Below, piece by piece: positions 29,980 through 40,261 of a stretch of 64,000 nt of DNA. Each line of letters begins with the position of its first letter. Positions within the stretch are counted from its first letter, which is position 1. Made by a program: the position numbers and the translations under genes. The DNA is from Leishmania martiniquensis (lineage: Eukaryota; Euglenozoa; Kinetoplastea; Trypanosomatida; Trypanosomatidae). Where the stretch lies: assembly GCF_017916325.1 (NCBI RefSeq), contig NC_090167.1, positions 724,501 through 788,500 on the forward strand, written 5' to 3'. Below the pieces are notes generated by a model that was given only the letters and a program-made list of their open reading frames with translations, searched no databases and was not told the origin of the DNA.

Positions 29980-31479
29980 TCATCCCTCGAATTCCACAGC
30001 TTCCTTTGACTTTGAGGGCCTTTTCGGCCGTTTTTCGTCCCGCAGAGAGGTAAGGCGCGGATTACTCATCGCCAGCTCCTCGTCCACGAGGAGACAACGC
30101 GGCGGCGACTGAGGCGTCGGCATGGCCTCAGGGTTGCTGTCGGAGCGGAAAGCGGAGACATCCTCCGGCAAAGCCTCGGCCTCCACACACTCGTCAGCAG
30201 CGGGTGAATGCGCCTCCGTCTCCTCAAAGGCGTACAGTACGCGCAGGCATGTATCATCCGCCGGCGGTGGTGGCGGAGCTACCGCCTCCTCCTCCATCAT
30301 CGGCTCAGGCACTTCTGAGCTGCTGAGCTCCGCCTCAGGCGCCGTCGTGGAAGTCGTCGCAGCACCCACCTCTTCGTCCAACGCTGGCGGTGCATTTTCT
30401 GGGCTTTCGTCGCTGTCTGCATCGCCTTGCGACCCCACCGCACTCTCCTCCCCACCGATCTCCACCTTGCCGGCCAAGCTTGCAAGCAGCTGGGCAGGTA
30501 CCCAGGAGAAGCGGGCCTTGGTCGCTGCCGTCCGCCTTGGCGCTTCCTGGAGCTGGGCAAGGCAAAGCGCGCGCAGGCACGGATACGAGGAACTGAAGTG
30601 CAGCGCCAGCGCAGGTACGTGATAGAAGATAATGCCAAAGTCTTCGCGGCAGCACTGCGCCACAAGCGGGAAGAGCGCGTTGCACTCCTCATCTTCAATC
30701 TCGTAGCGGCCCGTGACCTCGCGGTGATTCAGCGCAAAGAGCTGGAAATCATACATGTCGTGCAAGTACTGAAACACAGAGCGCCGCGAGGTCTCTTCCT
30801 CCTCGTTCAGCACCGCACGCGCCGCCTCTTCCATCTCCTCAACGGACAGGTCTTTTGCCGTCTCCACCGCGGAGACCGTTCTCCCATAGCGGGCAATCAC
30901 AGCCAAGCGGTAGTAATCGGCTGGCACGGCACGGAAGAAGGCCTGTTTGACCGCGTTGAAGTCCTGATCCTCCTCGTACTGCACGCGCTGCCGAGACAGG
31001 CTCTCGCGCGCCACCGTTTCCCCTATGAGATTGAGGAAAAACCATGCGCGACCGCAAGCTTCCTCAATGTGCTCGCGGAGGCGGCGCTCGACACCGTAGA
31101 GCCACTGACGAAGCTCCCGCTCTTCTTTACACAGCTCGGCGAAGGCAGCGTGAGGGAAAGCGCGAAGTTGGCGACCAGTAGGTAACGCGACCTGCCGCGG
31201 CGGTGTTGCGGGGAACCAGACGGCGGTCTGCCGTTGGTAGAGGGCCAGCTCGAAGCGGTTTCGATGCGCCAGCGCACTTTTGCCAAGTGACTTTTTGTCG
31301 GAAATCATCACGGCAGCGACGTGCAGAACATCTCGAAATGCCATCTGGCACTTCTCCTCCAGCGCCTTGCGCTCACCGAACTCACGTCGCTGCACATCAA
31401 GCAGCATCTCCGTGTAGGTCGGCACGCGGGACACAAGCTCCGCGTAGCGTTCCGAAAAGCTCTGAGTGATGAGCGCCAT
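29980..31479 (-). CDS. Hypothetical protein (499 aa)
   Basis: Starts at a true ATG (MALITQSFSERYAELV). Residues 1 to about 330 are mostly helical and charged, with two coiled-coil-like stretches (near 30-70 and 115-150) and a Cys/His/aromatic-rich stretch around 265-300. From about 345 to 480 the chain is acidic and low in complexity (Glu, Ser, Pro, with a PPPPP run). The last 30 residues are basic (RDEKRPKRPSKSK), which could be a nuclear localisation or membrane-proximal signal. I recognise no domain. The globular half followed by an acidic tail suggests a scaffold or regulatory protein, but that is only inference. Confidence 0.8.
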   Translation of the reverse strand: MALITQSFSERYAELVSRVPTYTEMLLDVQRREFGERKALEEKCQMAFRDVLHVAAVMISDKKSLGKSALAHRNRFELALYQRQTAVWFPATPPRQVALPTGRQLRAFPHAAFAELCKEERELRQWLYGVERRLREHIEEACGRAWFFLNLIGETVARESLSRQRVQYEEDQDFNAVKQAFFRAVPADYYRLAVIARYGRTVSAVETAKDLSVEEMEEAARAVLNEEEETSRRSVFQYLHDMYDFQLFALNHREVTGRYEIEDEECNALFPLVAQCCREDFGIIFYHVPALALHFSSSYPCLRALCLAQLQEAPRRTAATKARFSWVPAQLLASLAGKVEIGGEESAVGSQGDADSDESPENAPPALDEEVGAATTSTTAPEAELSSSEVPEPMMEEEAVAPPPPPADDTCLRVLYAFEETEAHSPAADECVEAEALPEDVSAFRSDSNPEAMPTPQSPPRCLLVDEELAMSNPRLTSLRDEKRPKRPSKSKEAVEFEG

Positions 31480-34213
31480 CGCCGAGCGCGCTTATGGCTA
31501 TTGCTGGTGTTTGGATGAGCAGAGCGGGAAGGAGGGCCCACGTCCACCAGTGGAGCACAAGGTAAACCTCTGCGCTAAGCACCCGCGCGACGCGGGCAGC
31601 TCAATATGGAAAAGGCTTCGGAAGACCTCCGCTCAGACGCGGCGAGGTGGGGAGGGCGAGCGCGCACGTGCGAGACAGAGAGAGAGAGAGATGCAGATGG
31701 GCGCGAGCGTACTTCTGAGATTCCATAAACTTTGGTGCACAGAAGTGAGTGGGGTGGAGAAGCCTAACGGTGAGCGAGTGTGGGCTATTTGAGCTGATGT
31801 GGCGTGCAAAAAAAAAAATCATCGAGGCTTTGGGCATCCAAGACGGAGAGTGGGTGGAAGCATAGGGAGAGAGAGGGGGGCAAAGGCGCATCCGTAACTT
31901 GAATCAAACCTGCGCATGCATTGCTTCCTCTACGCAATGCCGCGACGGTCCTGCGAGCGGTCCCGTTTTTGTTTTTTTCCCCGTACTCCTCTGCCCCCCT
32001 CCCCAGGCTCACTCATACAGAGACGCAAGGGAGAGAAGCGAAACGGAGGACACCCATCATCAGCCGCGTGTTCGTGCGAATGCGTCTGATAAGGCACCCT
32101 TTTTTCTTTTACTGTTGCTGTTTTCATAGATCCTTCGAGATGTCGAGGGCCTCTCTCAGGTTACGCTCCCCTTCCAGGCCGCGCAGGTGCGCTACAATAG
32201 TTGCTGCCCTCACTCGTGTACGGTCGAAGAAGGAGAGAGGGGGGGAGCGGGAAAGAATGTAGGGAGTGGGGGAGGGGGAAGGGGCAGAGGAGAGGCCAAC
32301 AGACCATTATTGAGGAGATGAGTCCTCTGTGGCTTTTCGGACAATTACCAGCGATGCCGCAAACGTGGTGGGCATCGCCAAGAAAGAGGAGAGAGAGACT
32401 TCTGCAATTCACTCCCGCCGTATCGCTGTTACTCTTTTTTTATTATTGGGAAGGGAGGGGGGTGCAGCAGTTCCGTGTCTGCTCGTCCCCTATTCCATTC
32501 TGTCTCGCCCAGCAAACGAGGAGGAGGGGAGGGGGGTCATCGTTGTGGAGCAGGGCTGACCTCACAGGCAAGGAAAAGAAGACCTAGCTCCCTCTCGAAG
32601 AGAAAGGGAAAATGGAAAGCCACAACGCCACCTATAGATATATATATATGTATAAGTGTATGAATGCACGTATACCTGACAGCCGCCCGAAGGAAACAAC
32701 GCAGACACCCCTATAGGCGGGCGAAGCGCGACCGCCATGCCGAGATGAACGCAAGTCGCACAGAGAAATCAAAGAAAGCATCTGCCACTGTAGCTGCTGT
32801 TTCCGTTTGTAAGAGGGGGGAGGGAGGGAGGGGTACGCGCGGAGACAAGTATATAAATATATATTTATGTGCGTATATATATAAAGATGTGTGTGCACGC
32901 GTATGAATGGCCCCTCCCGTTTTTCGAGAAAAGCGAATCGACTCACTCGTTTCCACCACGACAAGAGCAACGCTCTGTGACGCTCGTTCTCGCCCCTCCC
33001 CTCACCACCACCCCCTCCCGCCTTCCCTCCGCCTCTTTCTGGGGTGGTGCTGGGCTCACAATGTCAGCGGCAGGGAGCAGAAAGAGTCGAAGCGCAAGAC
33101 GGTGAAAAAAATACAAAAGGGGAACTTCACGGCTCCCTTCTATTCGCTGCCACCAATGCAGCGGCGCATAGGCCACGAAACAGCGAGCAGCAGAGCCCTC
33201 ACCCCACACCACAACAGAGCTGTAAGACTCTATGCCACGAAACAGAGCAGACGTGGAGGGCCAGCAGTGACCCCCTGGCGTAACACAAGTAGTAGAAGTG
33301 ACGATAAGCCCTTTGCGTTTGGCATACGTAAACGTGGATCTTGCCTTATCACTACCCATAGCGAGCCTCCATACCTTTTCACTGTCTCACACGTCCCTCT
33401 CACAGCAGCGCAGTCACGTTTGCTGCCAAGTCGCCGCACCTTTTCTGCGTGCGCCAACACTATGTTCCCCTACCTGCGATTTTCCATGAAGCTGATGCGA
33501 CAGCGACTCAGACACAAGACAATGAGCGTCGCCGAGAATTCAGCAGTACAGCTCTTTTTGACTACGACGCACCATCGCTCTCTGTGCCGCCCCAAACACC
33601 AGTGCGACGCACCTCTGCCTGCCGGCCTTCTCTCACCAGCCCAGATCGCGTCCTAGCGCGCAGCAGCCGTAGAGACACGCGTCCCAGTACCGCTGTCACG
33701 GCACATCGATGCACAGCCTCTGACCCAAAAGCTTCCCAGACACCGCCCCCCTCGTAGGCCGCCTCCCAGCCACGCCCATCATGCCGCTCACCACGCGCTG
33801 CATCCCTCTTCCGGGGCCAGTGCAGGGCCAGGTGGGATGGGCCAAAGCCGTGCCGCTACCTCGTTCACACGGATGGCACAGGTGTCCTCACCGTCGCAGG
33901 CCGCTCCGCCGCACTGCCATCCAGGAGCTGGCCGCAGGCTTAAGTAGCCATGCATCACGCCGACCTCCATACGTCCTCGCGTGCGGCACCATGGCACCAC
34001 AAGCAGCTCCGCAGTGGCAGACGCTGAGGAGGGCACTTGGCTTCCCCCCTCCCCCGCACAGCAAGTAGGCTCGCTGAGACTCACAGACTGCCACGCAAAA
34101 AGGCGGCCGCCGCCATCGAGGAGGGCGCCTGAGAGCGAAGCGAAAGAAGGAACGCACTGATGAAGTTATCACTAAGGAGTTGCATGTCGATACGATTGTC
34201 CGCCCTCGCCGCC
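31480..34213. other. Intergenic region with SIDER-like copy B1
   Basis: 2.7 kb with no supportable gene. It includes the 5' UTR of the 499-aa gene and the 3' UTR of the RUS-family gene. Repeat B1 lies at 33580-34154. There are dense TATATA tracts at about 32636-32650 and 32850-32884, and GA-rich runs around 32220-32290. Confidence 0.5.
33580..34154 (-). mobile_element. SIDER-like retroposon, pair B copy 1
   Basis: 575 bases, nearly identical to 36676-37245. Differences found by reading are a 2-base indel near 33720, one substitution (C here, T there) in the CAGGG-CAGGTGGG segment near 33826, and a 3-base indel near 34120. It shares with pair A the core TCGTAGGCCGCCTC...CAGCCACGCCCATCATG and GATGGCACA. 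It lies 60 bases past the RUS-family stop, so it is in that gene's 3' UTR. The low-coordinate flank contains a short A-rich run in minus orientation. Confidence 0.78.
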
Positions 34214-36010
34214 TCACGCCGCTGCTCGCATGGAGGGCGGCAAAATAAGCTCCGACATGCGGAAATCATGATGGTCCAAGATGGGCAGGTCCACGTCCCA
34301 GTCAGCCGCCTGAAGCATTTCAGCGAACTCCTCCCCACGAACATGCCACAGCTCTTGCTCAGCGTGGCATGTGCGCAGGAAGCGGCGCAGTTCCGCCTCG
34401 GTGCCTGCGTGCTGCAATACGGCTGTGTACATGACGAGATAGGCCGTAATCAGCTGCTTCGCAGGGCACTTCTGGTGGATTAAGAGAACCAGACGCTGTC
34501 CGCGGAACCTTGCCTCGTCGTCGAAAACCTCAGCTGTGCGGCGCAGACAGCCGCCGTTTCGGAAGATGCGCGGAAATGCCGGGAGCTCGCAGCGTTGCCA
34601 CCGCTCTCGAAGCGTCAGTGGCGACGGCGACGGCTTCCAGAGCGCAAGCATAAACATGTGGTCGTTGTTGACGTACAGCACATCCTCCTCCAGCGTGTCC
34701 GAACGAATTTGCAGCTTGTCAACCGGCGGGCTGATGTACAAGAGGCGTGTGGCCGCGTCCAGCGCGATGCCCGCCTCCTTGAGCGCTGACGCTGGCAACA
34801 TGCGCACACCAAGCAAGTCTGATATCTCTCGCGGCGTCATGATTCGATTTCTTTCCATGATGAAAGCGCGAAGCAGTAGCTTCATTGTGTCAAAGTTTAG
34901 CAACCGAAACGTGATGGGCATCATCGACATGGAGGACAAGAACATGTTTGTCAGACAGCAGACGGAGACTGTGAGAATCTGCACAGTGAAATTCGCTATG
35001 TAGGTGCAGTACAGGATCCCTAGCGCCGTCGCGATGGTGTACGAGACCATGCCGAAGGAGTTAAACTTTTTCGTCAGCTCGGCGAGGTTGTTGTTGATGG
35101 CGTAGTGCTGAAGTGCCGAGGCGCGCGTCACAAAGTACATGAGTGCCGAAGACTGCTTGACAGTCGAGGTGACGATGGCGGCGGCGAGGAGGTGGTTCGG
35201 CAACAGGGACGGAATGAGCATGTCCGATATCACCGTCACGTTGTTCATGAAAACGCTCACGACGAACCAAAACTTCGGCCGGTTCTCGTAGGAAACAACT
35301 CGGTTCGCCATGTACGCCGCGAGTAGGGCAGGGACAAGATCCTTCAGCATCCACAGCTGTGGCGAGGAGCCGAGGAAAAAGCCGTTGAGCAGCGACTGAT
35401 AGCCGATCGAGGAGGCGAAATTAGACACGAAGGAGCTGCTCAGAGAGAGGTAGAAGAACCGCTCGAACCCGGGAGCGGTGGTGTCCGGGAAGCCCTTCGG
35501 CATTCCGAGAAGCCGAAGTCGATGGGAGACCGTTTCTCGGTGCTTCACCGCTGGGGCGTACACATTATCCGTGCCAGGGACGATGCGCCACCGATAGTCC
35601 GTCATGCCCTGCGCGAAGCTCAGCATCAAGCTTCCACTGCCTTTCACAGCTCGTGCACCCGCACTCGGTGCGGTCGCAGTGAAACTTGAGAAGGATGGCG
35701 AAACTGGCAAAGATGTCGACGGTGACGGGGTCACTTTCGCCTCAGCCACACGGCCGCTGCAGTCGGCGACTCTGCTGTTGACTACGCCAACGATCTTTCG
35801 CGCATCGGGGAGAGAAGCCGCCATACGCCTAGGTGAGCACGTGGCCACCGCCGCTAAACGGGTCTCACGAGAGGGCGTCGTCCATGGACGCAGCAGCGAC
35901 GCAGTTGCACCTAGGTTGAAGAGCATCCTGGCTCGTACGTGGTGCATGTTTTCGCCAACGAAATGAAGACGGAAGGAGGGGCGGGCGCACGCGTAACCAA
36001 GTCGCGTCAT
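34214..36010 (-). CDS. RUS (root UVB sensitive, DUF647) family membrane protein
   Basis: 598 aa from the ATG at 36010, or 577 aa from the ATG at 35947 (MHHVRARMLFNL), which gives a better mitochondrial-type leader. The family core spans about residues 167-340: LGMPKGFPDTTAPGFERF at the start, then SSIGYQSLLNGFFLG, LWMLKDLVPALLAAYMAN, FMNNVTVISDMLIPSLLP, STVKQSSALMYFVTRASALQ and INNNLAELTKKFNSFG. The order and spacing match RUS proteins (GxP-xx-V, STQALL-like, LKDGxGxxG-like, DLxNDxxxxxDLLSP-like, NxADxxAK-like segments). Several membrane spans lie in this core. RUS proteins in plants are plastid or membrane proteins linked to UV response, auxin transport and vitamin B6; their biochemical role is unsettled. 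The C-terminal 190 residues are soluble. Direct repeats (B1 and B2) flank this gene. Confidence 0.82.
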   Translation of the reverse strand: MTRLGYACARPSFRLHFVGENMHHVRARMLFNLGATASLLRPWTTPSRETRLAAVATCSPRRMAASLPDARKIVGVVNSRVADCSGRVAEAKVTPSPSTSLPVSPSFSSFTATAPSAGARAVKGSGSLMLSFAQGMTDYRWRIVPGTDNVYAPAVKHRETVSHRLRLLGMPKGFPDTTAPGFERFFYLSLSSSFVSNFASSIGYQSLLNGFFLGSSPQLWMLKDLVPALLAAYMANRVVSYENRPKFWFVVSVFMNNVTVISDMLIPSLLPNHLLAAAIVTSTVKQSSALMYFVTRASALQHYAINNNLAELTKKFNSFGMVSYTIATALGILYCTYIANFTVQILTVSVCCLTNMFLSSMSMMPITFRLLNFDTMKLLLRAFIMERNRIMTPREISDLLGVRMLPASALKEAGIALDAATRLLYISPPVDKLQIRSDTLEEDVLYVNNDHMFMLALWKPSPSPLTLRERWQRCELPAFPRIFRNGGCLRRTAEVFDDEARFRGQRLVLLIHQKCPAKQLITAYLVMYTAVLQHAGTEAELRRFLRTCHAEQELWHVRGEEFAEMLQAADWDVDLPILDHHDFRMSELILPPSMRAAA

Positions 36011-36675
36011 CGTCGCGGGTGGCTCAGCGAAGTCTGAGGCCGCGCCAGAAGGCGTGGTTGACTTAAGCCTCTCGATGCTTCGACTCTTCCTGACACTTCG
36101 TGAGCGAGCAGAAGAGAGCCTCCGCCAGAAACGGAAAAAATAAAGCGACCAAAGAAGAAGAAAACGTATCAGAAAATAAACCGATCAGTGAGCGGGACGG
36201 ACACGAACGCAGGCCGAGTCGCGGGGCGGCGTGGCTGCACGAAAACAAAAACCCGTGAAAAGCGGACACACATGCACACCCACACAAACACAGGCTCACG
36301 CGCTGGCACCGTTACAAGAGCGAGCGCATCGCAGTTCAAATATACTGCGAGGAGGAGATGAGTGCCGAGGAAGCCAGCGAGAGAGAGAAGTGTAGTGGAT
36401 GAGCAGAGGCATGCGTTTCAGGGGTACCAGACGCACCCGCAAGAACGACACACTCAACAGGCACCGACCTGCATCGACAAGGAAAACACCTTTAGCAGTT
36501 TGAGCCGAACTTCGCGAAGTGCCAGCTCGACTGCAGGCAGCTTTACACCCACAGCCCAGTGTTCCTCAGGAGATGACGCCGGCTTGCGTGCACGAGGTTC
36601 GTCCATCCACACACCGAAGCAAACCTGCATGAGAATGAGCGCGAGTTTCTCTTTTTTCCCAGAGCAGCGCGCACA

Positions 36676-37245
36676 CTCTGTGCCGCCCCAAACACCAGTG
36701 CGACGCACCTCTGCCTGCCGGCCTTCTCTCACCAGCCCAGATCGCGTCCTAGCGCGCAGCAGCCGTAGAGACACGCGTCCCAGTACCGCTGTCACGGCAC
36801 ATCGATGCACAGCCTGACCCAAAAGCTTCCCAGACACCGCCCCCCTCGTAGGCCGCCTCCCAGCCACGCCCATCATGCCGCTCACCACGCGCTGCATCCC
36901 TCTTCCGGGGCCAGTGCAGGGTCAGGTGGGATGGGCCAAAGCCGTGCCGCTACCTCGTTCACACGGATGGCACAGGTGTCCTCACCGTCGCAGGCCGCTC
37001 CGCCGCACTGCCATCCAGGAGCTGGCCGCAGGCTTAAGTAGCCATGCATCACGCCGACCTCCATACGTCCTCGCGTGCGGCACCATGGCACCACAAGCAG
37101 CTCCGCAGTGGCAGACGCTGAGGAGGGCACTTGGCTTCCCCCCTCCCCCGCACAGCAAGTAGGCTCGCTGAGACTCACAGACTGCCACGCAAAAAGGCGG
37201 CCGCCGCCATCGAGGGCGCCTGAGAGCGAAGCGAAAGAAGGAACG
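36676..37245 (-). mobile_element. SIDER-like retroposon, pair B copy 2
   Basis: 570 bases, about 99 per cent the same as 33580-34154. It lies 0.67 kb beyond the 5' end of the RUS-family gene, so the two copies are direct repeats around that gene. The low-coordinate flank has an A-rich run in minus orientation (GGGAAAAAAGAGAAACTC), consistent with the retroposon tail being at that end. Confidence 0.78.
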
Positions 37246-37513
37246 GGGAAAACGGAAAGAGGAAACGGCGCACACAGCGGCGGCACCGTGACCGCTTCAG
37301 AGGCCCTTCGAATGCACACCGCAACAGTTCGTTGTGTCGCTGCAAGCTGATGTGCGGTAAACAAGAAGAGCGCTGAGCGAGGGGGGGCACAGGAAGCTCT
37401 AGCTTCAACCGCGGCGTTAGCTGGGCCATGGCCATATCCATTCACCGCCCATCCTCCCATCTGACTGCAATCCGACAAGCAAAACGGCGAAAAGAGAAGA
37501 GTGAATGACCACG

Positions 37514-37557
37514 GCTGCGACACCATGGAGGATATTCTCGAGTCATGGTGTCGCAGC
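37514..37557. repeat. Perfect 14-bp inverted repeat (hairpin)
   Basis: GCTGCGACACCATG at 37514-37527 and its exact reverse complement CATGGTGTCGCAGC at 37544-37557, separated by a 16-base loop that includes CTCGAG. It lies in untranslated DNA between repeat B2 and the 785-aa gene. It would form a stable stem in the transcript of either strand. Function unknown. Confidence 0.9.
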
Positions 37558-40261
37558 GGATCCTGCATTCAGAGGAGCCATCTACGTGCGAGGAAGGAGA
37601 CGAGGTATCTCGATCTGCCGCAGCGGTACGAATAGCTGCTACTGGTGAGCCCAGGGGTAAGGGAGGGCATTAGGTCACCGTGTCCGTGAAGACACGGAGA
37701 GGTCGCCACGCCACAAACGACGCCGCCACGCGTGCATCGTTTTTATTGTGTGTGTGTGTGTGTCTGTGTATCGGTGTCTGCAAGAGAGGAGGAAGAAGGT
37801 TGGGAGGAATACAAGCGGTATTGTTGCTTTCGTCATCGGCCAGCTTTTCTACTGCAAAGGCCCGCTTTGCTTTTTCCGCTGAGTTACTCATCTCACTTCA
37901 CCTCTGTGTCCACTTGGCATTCCTCTCTCGACCCTTGCTGTGGGTGCCATTACGACGGACATCGAAGGCGCCTAAGGAAAGGGAAGAGAGACACGTTGGA
38001 GGAAAGCTCTGGACGTTTTGGAGGGATGCCGCGGAAAAGGACGCATGCTCGGATAACTGAAAGTGTGTGCATGGGGGTAAGAGGCAAGGAAGTTCACCAA
38101 GAGAGCGAAAAAAAAGGCGAGGAGGGCGCAATCGTCCGATGCATCCGCTACTCTACCGTCAAGTTCTAGGGATTCCCAAGAGGAAGAGCCGCCCCCCCAT
38201 AGGTGAATTCGCCAGAGAGAGAGAGACTGGCAGTGATGGATCATAGGCCATTCGGCAACAGTGACAGCTGCCAGCGCAACGGCCAAGATAAAACCGTGGA
38301 AAAGGAGGCTTCAGTGATTCGTGAAAGAGAGGAGAGGGTATAGCTCAGGCGCCACAGGCGAGAGCAGCCCCCGTTTCGTACGCGGGCACACGCACATCCT
38401 GTAGCACGATCCACACCTCCACCTACACGGCTTCCCGCAAGCCGCTCTTTTTCCGCGTTCGCCCTCTGCTTCGTCTGAGCCCTCGCCGGTCCATACGCGT
38501 TCAGATACAATATACAGACACACATGAGCATACAGGTACACCCACACTGGTGCTTCTGTTGCTCTCCATCTTCCCTCCTGCCACGCTTACGCCCAGTCGA
38601 CGTGGAATGACTGTGCGTGAGCGCCTGCTGCGTATGATGCATAAACAGCAATCGAGACAAAGGGAACCACAAACGGGCAGACAGAGAACAAAAACGCCAG
38701 CGAGATAGGGAGAGAGAGAGGGAAAGAGAGGGAGAGAGAGAGAAAGCGACGCGCACAGATTCAAAGATAAGATGGCGAAGAGGCGATGAGGTATAGAGGG
38801 GGGGCTACAGTACATGAGTGCGCCAACCATAAGGTTGCCTATACGCGTGTGCATGCATCGCGCATGTGTGTGTGTGTGTGTGAATCTTTACTCCTGTTAC
38901 TATAGACATCATCGTGTCAAGTCGCAGAGAGTGGAGGAGGCGCAAAAGATATACGTAACACACAACAAAAAAAGAAAACAGAAGGAGCAACATCATGGAA
39001 AAGCGTACCAAGGCACCCGCATAGGAGCGGAGAGAAGAGACAGTGGGGGAGAGCGTGCGCGCGCTAGGGGAACGCCACACAACTTCACCCACAATGTACA
39101 CCATCACCACACAACAAATCATGACTACCAAAGCAAGGAGACGAGAGGAAGGGAAAAAAAGCTCGCCAGAGAGTCCCATTGCGATGAGTGCACGGGAGCG
39201 ACGTCGGGTACTCAGTGGCAAGATCAATGTTTGTCACGGAGGCGGCCTCTCTCAGTTCAGAACAGACTATCTTTCCCCAATACAGACGCTCTTCGTCCTC
39301 AAAGGCTTATCCAGACTTCCCACTCCCCACGCCCGCTCCCACCCGCTTCCACACCTCTGCATTCCATTCCGCCGATGCACACCCCAAAAACATTTTGACC
39401 GAGATTCAAACGAGCAATGGAAAAAAGTGCGAAGGCGACAGCGACAGTCCTGAAGCCGCGTCGAGCAGTCACACACCATCACGCCATGTGACTGGGAAGG
39501 GGGGAGTCCTTTCACCCTGTAAGCTGCTTTTGTCAAGAGAGCAGAGACATTTCACTCATACCCACCTGAATGTAAGCATGCAAGGCATGCGCAGCATTGT
39601 TCTTTCAAGGAAACAGCCGTCGCACAAATCACACGAGCTCCTAAAAATGCGCAAGATGAGTTGGGGGAGAGGGGAAGGGAAAGTTCAGCCCCCGCTGCCA
39701 ACACACAAAAGCGCCATAGTGTACGTAACAATAGAGGACGGTGGCCAACCAAATATTCCTTGTTGTTTTTCTTGTAAACAGTGGGGCGCCCTCCATCAGG
39801 CAACAGCGTCAGGGGGGTAAGAGGAGGAGAATGGGGGAAGGAGAAGTGAAAATGCGGTGATTGTCGCGGTGCGAAGCACAGCGAGGCAGCGACGGGGGTT
39901 CGGCAGAGGGGGGAGGGAAAGAAAGAGAAGGGGATAGTGCACCAGGGAGAAGCGAGAAGCGATGTTTGCCTATCAGCGTGCTCATCAGGGTCTAAGAGGC
40001 GGGCGCCCTGGTGGAGAGGAGCAGAAAGACATGGCGGGGGGCGGGGGGAGAAGACAAAAGGGGTAGACATGAAGAAAAGGGGGCAAAAGAGAGTCGAGTC
40101 CTCGAGAGCGGCAGAGGAATTCAGCGACGGCGACTACTGGAGAGGCGGGCAGGAAGCAGAGACATGTCACTGCAGTCGCAAAGACTTCAAGCATACGCGC
40201 GTGTGCACCAGCTGATCTGGCACCGATGCTGATCTAAATGCTCCCTAGTATCAGGCTAGCC

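Larger units (their letters stand above)
36011..40261. other. Intergenic region with SIDER-like copy B2 and a long hairpin
   Basis: 4.2 kb with no supportable gene. It contains repeat B2 (36676-37245), the perfect hairpin at 37514-37557, (TG)n at about 37747-37762 and 38867-38881, and GA-rich runs near 38215 and 38700-38750. Open frames up to about 230 codons on either strand are repeat-derived or low in complexity and have no family features. Confidence 0.5.

Noticed and set aside
33781..34068. A 95-codon plus-strand frame repeated at 36875-37162
   Set aside because: The two are identical because they lie in the pair B repeats, and they are antisense to the unit.
35455..35480. GCTCGAACCCGGGAGC, resembling part of a tRNA T-arm
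   Set aside because: It lies within the RUS coding frame and has no matching anticodon or acceptor arms around it.
39188..39820. A 210-codon plus-strand frame
   Set aside because: Wrong strand for the unit and lacking features, with composition typical of random GC-rich sequence.
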